A DNA stretch of 64,000 nt. Source: Xanthomonas chitinilytica. GTDB taxonomy: Bacteria > Pseudomonadota > Gammaproteobacteria > Xanthomonadales > Xanthomonadaceae. Numbering within the stretch: the first letter of the stretch is position 1; each line of letters begins with the position of its first letter. The notes below the pieces were generated by a model. The model saw only the letters and a program-made list of their open reading frames with translations, made no database searches and was not told the origin of the DNA. Where the stretch lies: positions 186,001-250,000 of the forward strand of contig NZ_JAPCHY010000005.1 of NCBI RefSeq assembly GCF_026107455.2, given 5' to 3'. The translations under genes and the position numbers were made by a program. Shown one piece after another: positions 57,910 to 64,000 of this stretch.

Positions 57910-58593
57910 TTACAGCAGGGGTGGCGGGTCTGGGATGGGTGGGGCGTCTGCCACCTGGTCGAGGGCAGCACGCTGGACGGCGCTTTCGATGTAGCGGTTG
58001 CCGGCAATGTAGCGGTTGACCCACAGGGCACGCTCATCCGGATCGAGCCAGGGCTGCATAAGCGCTTCCTCGGCCGTCCACTCCATGACATCCAATTCGG
58101 CCACGTCGGCCTGATCTAGGGCCACGACGGGCATATCATCGACGGAACCCAGTACCTGCCCATGGGCCACCAGCCAGAGCAGTTTCTGTCGGAGACGACG
58201 GCCATAGTCCTGGACTTCGGTGGCGCCTGCCGCTTCGAACTTCTGAGCAATCACCTGGGCGGCTTCTTTCAGGCGCCACGCCGCATCCCATTCCAGGAGC
58301 TTGCCCCGCTCGGCCATGAGGGACTTGCGTGGCCCCAGCTCAAACGGGCTCTCGGGCGGCTCATCTTTTCGCCGGGCGCGTCCCTCAAACACATCCAACG
58401 CCAAGTACAGGTCAGCCAGTGCCGCCTTGAACTTCTGCGTCAGTGGAAGCTTGTGCAAACGCTGACGTAGCTCGGCCGCTGAGATCACCATCGTCACGCC
58501 GTGTTTGGCGCGCGGGTAGAGCTCGTTGAACAACTTCACCGCTTGGGCGCGGCCTTCGTCGTAATACGCTTCGCGATTAGTGTGCGTCGTCAT
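57910..58593 (-). CDS. Unknown 227-residue protein at the right end
   Basis: The product starts MTTHTNREAYYDEGRAQAVK and is helical with a central DEPPESPFELGPRKSLMAER and a proline-rich end (PPIPDPPPLL). No family recognised. The ATG at 58593 was chosen because the longer frame reads through the arm-type repeats. It lies ~110 bases inside the right junction and faces the same way as the displaced mutS promoter, which may transcribe it. Confidence 0.7.
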   Translation of the reverse strand: MTTHTNREAYYDEGRAQAVKLFNELYPRAKHGVTMVISAAELRQRLHKLPLTQKFKAALADLYLALDVFEGRARRKDEPPESPFELGPRKSLMAERGKLLEWDAAWRLKEAAQVIAQKFEAAGATEVQDYGRRLRQKLLWLVAHGQVLGSVDDMPVVALDQADVAELDVMEWTAEEALMQPWLDPDERALWVNRYIAGNRYIESAVQRAALDQVADAPPIPDPPPLL

Positions 58594-58667
58594 GGTCCAA
58601 GCATGCCAGCGAGGATGCCCAGCGACCACCAAGCCAGCCCAGAACCAATGGGCCACAGATGGACCAT
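58592..58667. other. Right-end arm-type repeats
   Basis: ATGGTCC (58592-58598) and TGGACCAT (58660-58667) repeat the motif found four times near the integrase at the left end. Presence at both ends and not noticed elsewhere in the element supports integrase arm binding. Confidence 0.55.
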
Positions 58668-58703
58668 GGCAACTGGTGTGATCCAGGTTCAGTAACAATA
58701 TCG

Positions 58704-58799
58704 CTAAAAATGAGCACTTTCAGTGCGGCGGGAGCAGTAATCCAATTGTTGCTTCATCAGCGGGGTGTGTTCGGGTTGGCTTGAAGTGCCTTTATGCAT
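58704..58799 (-). pseudogene. Displaced native 5' end of mutS
   Basis: From ATG 58799 the minus strand encodes [17 protein letters not shown], the expected MutS N-terminus, then runs into element sequence (QLDYCSRRTESAHF) and stops after 31 residues. EHTPLMKQ is exactly where the mutS gene at 29 kb regains native sequence. This peptide is the severed start of mutS. Confidence 0.85.
58750..58772. other. Right attachment site (attR) in the native mutS start
   Basis: The plus-strand copy starts TGCTTCATCAGC and ends GTGTGTTC. It is in direct orientation with attL (29262-29284), 20 of 23 positions identical. The outer side continues into native mutS codons and the old mutS leader. Confidence 0.85.
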
Positions 58800-59126
58800 C
58801 TGGAGATAGACAGGAAAGGGGGACGGTGGTGTTGGCCGGTCGCATTGGAATGGACGGCGCGCGGCGCCGGACGGGCGATGCATGGACCGGATCGTCGGAA
58901 TCCAGGGCGATCGGCCGATGCTGGGTGGCCATCGATTGTATGTGATCGCCGGCGGCGGGGATGCCCGGGATTTCCGCGGGACCGGATTGATCGGCAATCC
59001 AGTCGTCTCCGCCCGGCAGGCGCGGTCGGAGCCGCTTCCCGCCACAGGAATGCTTCCGTGCGGCCGGGCTGGCGCATGACGGGAGCGGTGTGCGTGGCGG
59101 AACCGCCGCGCCCGCGGGATACCGGC
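58800..59126. other. Former mutS upstream region
   Basis: These 327 bases lie between the severed mutS start and the diguanylate cyclase gene. I see no gene. The native mutS promoter should lie here on the minus strand and now reads into the right end of the element; no confident -35/-10 pair was found. Confidence 0.5.
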
Positions 59127-60557
59127 TCAGTCGCGCGTCGACAACTGTTGCCCGGGGGCTGGCGGGGTGTCGGCGCTGGCCAGCACCACGCGGTTGCGGC
59201 CCTGCTTCTTGGCCTGGTACATGGCCGCGTCGGCACGGGCCATCAGGCGCTCGTAGTCCGGGTGGCCGTCATGCAGGGCCAAGCCGATGCTGGCGGTTAT
59301 CGGCAGCGTGCGGCCTTCGGCCAGTGCGATCGGCGATTGGGCGATGCGCCGGCACAGGTCGTTGGCGATCAAGGATGCCTGCGATTCGTTCACCGAGACC
59401 AGGATCACGACGAATTCCTCGCCGCCATAGCGGAACAGGTAGTCGCTGCCGCGGGTGCACTGCGACAGGATCGTGGCTACGTGCTGCAGCGCGCGGTCGC
59501 CGCCTTCGTGGCTGTGCTCGTCGTTGATCGCCTTGAAGTGGTCCAGGTCCAGCAGCAGCACGGCGAAGGCGTTGCCGCTCTTGCTGGACAGTTCGATCTC
59601 CCGCCGCAGCACGGTGGCGAGGAAGCGGCGGTTGAGCAGGCTGGTCAGCGCGTCGCGGCCGGCGTCCAGGTCGCCTACGCGCTCGAACAGCATGCCCAGC
59701 AGGTTGCGCACCTGGGCCAAGTGGCTGCGCACCGACTGCAGCGCGGCGAAGCGGGCCGCGCCATCCGGCGCCGCAGACACCGACTGCATCAGCTCGCTGT
59801 CGATCCGCTCGATCAGTTCGCCGATGCCGCGGGTCTCGCTGCTCTCGCCGAAGCTGGGAATGCCCTTGTGGGTGAACCACAGGCCGAAGTCCGACTTGGC
59901 CAGCGTTTGTCCGGGTTCGGGCGCGCCTTGCGCGGCCATCGCATAGAGCAGGCTGTTCTCCCAATCCAGCAGCAACGCGCGTTGGCGCTCGCGCTCGGTG
60001 CCGACGTTCTGCATCAGCGAGAACAGCCGGTAGGCGGCATCGGTGCGCGAGGAGCGCTCGCGCGACGAGGCGTAGGCCTGGGTCATGCCCTCCAGCGCGA
60101 TGTCGATGGAGGCGCTGAGGCAGGCGATGGCGGCGAATGCCACTGCGGGCGACGGGGCGTGCTCGGTGATGCGTTGGAACAATTGCTGCTTGAGTACGCG
60201 GGCGCCGCGGGTAACCAGGTCCACCGGGATGCCGACGCGCGCGTGCACGTCGCCGATCACGCGTTGCGAGGCGATCAGCTGTTCCACCTGCTCCGGGGCG
60301 GCGTGCAGCAACTGGTTCAGCCAGCGCTGCATGGCGGGCTTGAGCCGGTTGCGCACCTGCTCATGGGACAGGAAGCGGGTGGCGCGCGGGTCGTCCAGCA
60401 TCACCCCGTAGAAATGGTCGGCAAGGTCGGCCGGGCACTGGGCGGCGACGGCGTGCAGCGTCCGCAGCGCCTCGGAGCCGGTGCTCTCGAGTGTCGCCAC
60501 CCATGCCTCGGCCAGGGGGCGGGTGGTGTCGTCGAGGGCGCTGTCGGGGGGGGGCAT
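59127..60557 (-). CDS. Globin-coupled oxygen-sensing diguanylate cyclase
   Basis: The 476-residue protein has an N-terminal sensor globin (ADLADHFYGVMLDDPRATRF; RVIGDVHARVGIPVDLVTRG with the proximal His near residue 105), a middle helical domain, and a C-terminal GGDEF domain with the active YRYGGEEFVVIL-type motif (RYGGEEF near residue 378). This is the DosC/DgcO architecture: O2 binding to heme changes cyclic di-GMP synthesis. The ATG at 60557 begins MPPPDSALDDTTRPLAEAW. It was the upstream neighbour of mutS before insertion. Confidence 0.92.
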   Translation of the reverse strand: MPPPDSALDDTTRPLAEAWVATLESTGSEALRTLHAVAAQCPADLADHFYGVMLDDPRATRFLSHEQVRNRLKPAMQRWLNQLLHAAPEQVEQLIASQRVIGDVHARVGIPVDLVTRGARVLKQQLFQRITEHAPSPAVAFAAIACLSASIDIALEGMTQAYASSRERSSRTDAAYRLFSLMQNVGTERERQRALLLDWENSLLYAMAAQGAPEPGQTLAKSDFGLWFTHKGIPSFGESSETRGIGELIERIDSELMQSVSAAPDGAARFAALQSVRSHLAQVRNLLGMLFERVGDLDAGRDALTSLLNRRFLATVLRREIELSSKSGNAFAVLLLDLDHFKAINDEHSHEGGDRALQHVATILSQCTRGSDYLFRYGGEEFVVILVSVNESQASLIANDLCRRIAQSPIALAEGRTLPITASIGLALHDGHPDYERLMARADAAMYQAKKQGRNRVVLASADTPPAPGQQLSTRD

Positions 60558-60711
60558 GGCGGAACCAGGCAGGTCAGGAGGGAATACGATCTTGAACCCG
60601 AGGTTATCGACGCGTGTGCGGACAACTGCAGTTTCGATCGGCCGGAGACGGTCATTGTAATAGTCTCCGCCTGCCCGCTTGCCTAAGCTCGCCCCCGTCA
60701 CAGGAGCTGCG

Positions 60712-61695
60712 ATGAGCCACGATCACAATCATCTTCCGGCGCAGATCCGGCACGAAAAGCCCTTGTGGTGGGCGCTGGGCCTGACTGCGCTGTTCCTGCT
60801 GGTCGAGGTCGCCGGCGCATTCTGGACCAACAGCCTGGCGCTGCTGTCCGACGCCGCGCACATGGCCACCGACACGCTGGCGCTGACCATCGCCCTGGTC
60901 GCGGTACGGTTGAGCCGGCGTCCGCCCGACGCGCGCCGCACCTATGGCTACGCGCGGCTGGAAGCGCTGGGCGCGGTGGCCAATGGTGGCCTGCTGTTCG
61001 TGGTTGCCATCTACATCCTGTGGGAGGCCGCGGCCCGCTTCCGGCAACCGCAGGACATCGCCTCCACCGGGATGCTGGTGGTGGCGGTGTTCGGCCTGGT
61101 CGTCAACCTGGTGGCGATGCGGCTGCTGGCCGCCGGCAGCGGCGAGAGCCTGAACATCAAGGGTGCCTACCTGGAGGTCTGGAGCGACATGCTCGGCTCG
61201 GTGGCGGTGATCGTCGGTGCGCTGGTGATCCGCTGGACCGGCTGGAAGCTGGTCGATCCGATCCTGGCGGTGCTGATCGGCCTGTGGGTGCTGCCGCGTA
61301 CCTGGGTGCTGCTGCGCGAGGCGCTGAACGTGCTGCTGGAAGGCGTGCCGAAGGGGGTGGTGCTGGCCGACGTCGAGCAGGCAATGCGCCGGCACGAAGG
61401 CGTTGCCGGTGTGCATGACCTGCACGTCTGGGCGTTGGCGTCCAGTACGCCCGCGCTGACCGCGCACGTGGTGATGAAGGACGGGCAGGAACCGGACGCG
61501 CTGCGCCGGCAACTGGCCGACCTGCTGCATGAGCGCTTCGGGATCGATCATGTGACGCTGCAGGTGGAAGTGGACCACTGCGGCGACGACTGTGCGGAGC
61601 TGAAGCCGCAGGCCGATCACGATCACGACCATGATCACGGGCATGGCCACGCCCGTCCGGATCGGCAGGGACACCACGGGCACGTGCATCGCTGA
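60712..61695 (+). CDS. Cation diffusion facilitator (ZitB/CzcD-like)
   Basis: The 327-residue protein has six membrane segments, the zinc-binding motif SLALLSDAAHMATDTLAL (near residue 40), AYLEVWSDMLGSV (near 155), and His-rich ends (SHDHNH at the start, DHDHDHDHGHGHA at the end). It should export Zn(II) or related metals by proton antiport. A CAGGAG site precedes the ATG. Divergent from the diguanylate cyclase. Confidence 0.95.
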   Translation: MSHDHNHLPAQIRHEKPLWWALGLTALFLLVEVAGAFWTNSLALLSDAAHMATDTLALTIALVAVRLSRRPPDARRTYGYARLEALGAVANGGLLFVVAIYILWEAAARFRQPQDIASTGMLVVAVFGLVVNLVAMRLLAAGSGESLNIKGAYLEVWSDMLGSVAVIVGALVIRWTGWKLVDPILAVLIGLWVLPRTWVLLREALNVLLEGVPKGVVLADVEQAMRRHEGVAGVHDLHVWALASSTPALTAHVVMKDGQEPDALRRQLADLLHERFGIDHVTLQVEVDHCGDDCAELKPQADHDHDHDHGHGHARPDRQGHHGHVHR

Positions 61696-61711
61696 GCGGC
61701 CGGCGGCCGTT

Positions 61712-61834
61712 GTAGGAGCGACGTCAGTCGCGACTGCGGCAAGGCAATCCAGCACGCGATACCAAACGGATCTGCAGTTGCATGGAACACGCTGATGGGA
61801 GAATTGCCGCAGTCGCGACTGACGTCGCTCCTGC
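61712..61834. repeat. REP pair with extended arms
   Basis: GTAGGAGCGACGTCAGTCGC at the left and GCGACTGACGTCGCTCCTGC at the right are inverted. The pairing extends inwards (GCGACTGCGGCAA / TTGCCGCAGTCGC), with a ~75-base spacer. This is the same family as at 14046, 26378 and 26632. Confidence 0.85.
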
Positions 61835-61910
61835 AGTGCCCCTGAAGCTGCGGCCATCCCGCTGTTCGATGTCGGGACAGTATCCGCCGGGATTTCATCC
61901 CAGCCTACGA

Positions 61911-61937
61911 AAAACGGAGCCATCGCGGCTCCGTTTT
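61911..61937. terminator. Bidirectional terminator after the fadB-like gene
   Basis: CGGAGCC (61915-61921) pairs with GGCTCCG (61927-61933), flanked by AAAA and TTTT, so it works on both strands. It ends the fadB-like gene on the minus strand and can stop read-through from the cation transporter. Confidence 0.9.
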
Positions 61938-61963
61938 CCGTTCCATCGACAACTCGACTTCGG

Positions 61964-64000
61964 TCAGGCCACCGGTTCGCGCAGCACCGATGCATCCCAG
62001 CCGGGGCGCGGGGCGAAGCGGTCGCCGTAGCGCGCCTGCAGGGTCTTGAGCTTTTCCACCAGCGCATCGGCGCCGGCGGTGCGGATGTACTGGATCGGGC
62101 CGCCGCGGAACGGCGCGAAGCCGGTGCCGAAGATCACGCCGGCGTCGAGCAGGTCGGCATCGGCGACCACGCCGTCGTGCAGGCAGGCCACCGCCTCGTT
62201 GAGCAGCGGCAGGATCAGGCGCTCTTCCAGGTCGGCCGGGGCCTGGTAGTCCTTGGCCACGTCCGGCTTCACCGCCTTGCCGTTCTCCCACTTGTAGATG
62301 CCCTGGCCGTCCTTCTTGCCGCGCTTGCCGGCTTCGACCGACGCCAGCGCGGCGGGGATCTGCAGGCCCAGGAACGGCGCCAGCTCCTCGCCGACGCCGG
62401 CGGCCACGTCCAGGCCCACGGTGTCGAGCAGTTCGATCGGCCCCATCGGCATGCCGAACTTGACCGCGGCCTTGTCGATTACCGGGCCAGGGATGCCCTC
62501 GGCATAGGCGGTGGCCGCTTCCAGCATGTACGGGAACAGCACGCGGTTGACCAGGAAGCCCGGGGTGCCGGCCACCGGCACCGGGAACTTGCCCAGCGCC
62601 TTGCAGAACGCGGCCAGCCGCTGCTCGGTTTCCGGCGCCATGCCGTCGTGGTGGATGATCTCCACCAGCGGCATCTGCGCCACCGGGTTGAAGTAGTGCA
62701 GGCCGGCGAACTGCGCCGGGCGCTGGATGTGCCCGCGCAGTTCGGTCAGCGGAATCGACGAGGTGTTGGTGGTCAGCAGCGCGTCGGCCTTCATCTTCGG
62801 TTCCAGCGACTGGTACAACTCGCGCTTGGCTTCCGGGTTCTCGATGATCGCCTCGATCACCAGGTCGGCCTGGGCCACGCCGTCGCCGGCCAGGTCGGCC
62901 TTCAGCCGCGCCGCCACCGCCGGGCGCTTGCTCTCGTCCTTCACCTTCCTGGCGAACAGCGCCTGCGCGCGGGTCATGCCCGGGTCGATGAAGCGCTGCT
63001 CGCGGTCCTGCAGGGTCACGTCGAAGCCCTTGTAGGCCGCCCAGGCGGCGATATCGCCGCCCATCACGCCGGCGCCGACCACGTGCACGTGCCGGATGTT
63101 CGATTCCTTGCCGCCCAGGCCCTTGAGCCGTTCGGTCAGGAAGAAGATGCGGATCAGGTTGCGTGCGGTCGGCGTGCCGGCCAGCTTGACCACCGCGCGG
63201 CGCTCGGCGTCCAGTCGTGCCTGGACCGGTTTGCCGCCGCTGCGTTCCCAGGTGGAGATCAGCGCGTACGGTGCCGGGTAGTGCTCCTTCTTCGCCTTGC
63301 GCGCGACCTGCTTGGCCATCTGCGGGGCGAGGATCCTGCGCGCCAGCCAGGTGTTGGTGGCCCAGGCGGTGGCGCGCTGCTTGAACGGACGGGTGGTGCC
63401 CGACAGCGCCAGCGCAATCGCCGTATCGACCAGCACCGCCGGCGCGGCGACCTTGTCGACCAGGCCGATGCCGCGCGCGGCCGAGGCCGACAGCGTGCGC
63501 CCGGTCAGCATCAGGTCCATCGCCGCCGGCGCGCCGACCAGTTGCGGCAGGCGCGCGCTGCCGCCCCAGCCCGGGAAGATGCCCAGCTGGGTTTCCGGCA
63601 GGCCGATGCGGGTGGAGGCGTCGTTGGAAGCCACCCGGTAGCGGCAGGCCAGCGCCAGCTCGGTACCGCCGCCCAGGCAGTGGCCGTGGATCGCGGCCAC
63701 GGTCGGGCAGGGCAGTTCGGCCAGCTTCTGGTAGACCGTCTGGCCGCGACGGATCGCATCGTTCACCGTGCCCTTGCGGTCGAATTCCTGGAACTCCTTC
63801 AGGTCGGCACCGGCGATGAAGCCGGCGGCCTTGGCGGAGCGGATCACCACGCCCTTGGGCGGGTCGATGGCGAGGCGCTCGACCAGGTCGCCCAGTTCCA
63901 GCAGCACGTCCTGCGACATTGCGTTGACCGGGCTGTCCTGCCGGTCGAGGCTGAGCACGACGACGCCGTCGTCGCGGATGTCCGCCTGCCAATGAGTGAA
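61964..64000 (-). CDS. fadB: Fatty-acid oxidation multifunctional protein, alpha subunit (5' end outside window)
   Basis: The frame is open to base 64000, so the start lies beyond the window; 678 residues are visible. The N-terminal crotonase domain has DDGVVVLSLDRQDSPVNAMS, SAKAAGFIAGADLKEF and HGHCLGGGTELALACRYRVA, and the C-terminal 3-hydroxyacyl-CoA dehydrogenase domain has VHVVGAGVMGGDIAAW (near 310) and HYFNPVAQMPLVEII. It hydrates enoyl-CoA and oxidises 3-hydroxyacyl-CoA in beta-oxidation. The gene symbol is by family; paralogs such as fadJ are possible. Confidence 0.9.
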   Translation of the reverse strand, partial: FTHWQADIRDDGVVVLSLDRQDSPVNAMSQDVLLELGDLVERLAIDPPKGVVIRSAKAAGFIAGADLKEFQEFDRKGTVNDAIRRGQTVYQKLAELPCPTVAAIHGHCLGGGTELALACRYRVASNDASTRIGLPETQLGIFPGWGGSARLPQLVGAPAAMDLMLTGRTLSASAARGIGLVDKVAAPAVLVDTAIALALSGTTRPFKQRATAWATNTWLARRILAPQMAKQVARKAKKEHYPAPYALISTWERSGGKPVQARLDAERRAVVKLAGTPTARNLIRIFFLTERLKGLGGKESNIRHVHVVGAGVMGGDIAAWAAYKGFDVTLQDREQRFIDPGMTRAQALFARKVKDESKRPAVAARLKADLAGDGVAQADLVIEAIIENPEAKRELYQSLEPKMKADALLTTNTSSIPLTELRGHIQRPAQFAGLHYFNPVAQMPLVEIIHHDGMAPETEQRLAAFCKALGKFPVPVAGTPGFLVNRVLFPYMLEAATAYAEGIPGPVIDKAAVKFGMPMGPIELLDTVGLDVAAGVGEELAPFLGLQIPAALASVEAGKRGKKDGQGIYKWENGKAVKPDVAKDYQAPADLEERLILPLLNEAVACLHDGVVADADLLDAGVIFGTGFAPFRGGPIQYIRTAGADALVEKLKTLQARYGDRFAPRPGWDASVLREPVA

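Noticed and set aside
59127-60701. Longer start for the diguanylate cyclase at 60701
   Set aside because: The extra 48 residues would overlap the start region of the divergent transporter gene and show no globin similarity; the ATG at 60557 directly precedes the conserved region.
61905-63992. Alternative minus-strand frame over the fadB-like gene
   Set aside because: Gly/Arg/Pro-rich shadow frame; the frame ending at 61964 carries all enzyme motifs.

Overview
The window is GC-rich chromosomal DNA from a gammaproteobacterium, most likely Xanthomonadaceae/Lysobacteraceae (Stenotrophomonas, Pseudoxanthomonas, Luteimonas or a relative). The evidence is the respiratory narGHJI-ppiC-narK set, Xanthomonad-style GTAGGAGCGAC REP pairs, and the housekeeping genes (ffh, rpsP-rimM-trmD-rplS, katG, mutS, fadB). 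The genus is an inference.

Bases 1-8.9 kb hold an anaerobic nitrate-respiration locus: the 3' half of narG, then narH, narJ, narI and a PpiC foldase in overlapping order, narK, a TDT-family transporter and the molybdate regulator modE. A repeat-rich gap with a hexanucleotide microsatellite and a large inverted repeat follows (9-9.8 kb). Next comes a TonB-dependent receptor with a small exported protein, preceded by a well-placed FNR/ANR-type promoter. From 12.6 to 26.3 kb are ffh, a nitronate monooxygenase, a class IV aminotransferase, the ribosomal rpsP-rimM-trmD-rplS operon, a MATE pump, a small lipoprotein, Hsp15, katG with an OxyR-like site, a DUF937 protein, a YafY-type regulator and a glutathione S-transferase.

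Bases 29.26-58.77 kb are one integrative element of about 29.5 kb inserted inside the 5' end of mutS. The native first codons of mutS ([17 protein letters not shown]) lie at the right junction. The left junction supplies a replacement 5' end that rebuilds EHTPLMKQ with synonymous codons. The element encodes a large tyrosine recombinase, a MOBF relaxase with an accessory protein and oriT-like hairpins, and a TrfA-like replication initiator with five iterons. It has no recognisable type IV secretion genes, so it looks mobilizable and plasmid-like. Its cargo is a type III restriction-modification system, a Gabija-like GajA/GajB pair, an AlbA_2 (Schlafen-type) gene in a three-gene cassette, a 534-residue protein of unknown family behind a 10-G tract, two orphan type IV pilin-like genes (a minor/tip type and a major type), a JAB-like exported protein, and several small DNA-binding proteins. 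Two genes are visibly decayed.

Right of the element the chromosome resumes with the old mutS upstream region, a globin-coupled diguanylate cyclase, a cation diffusion facilitator, a REP pair, a terminator and the 5'-truncated (by the window edge) fadB-like gene. The most notable hypothesis is that insertion and excision of the element switch the N-terminus and promoter of mutS, and so perhaps mismatch-repair output. The unknown cargo genes (38.1-40.0 kb and 53.9-55.5 kb) are the best candidates for undescribed systems.
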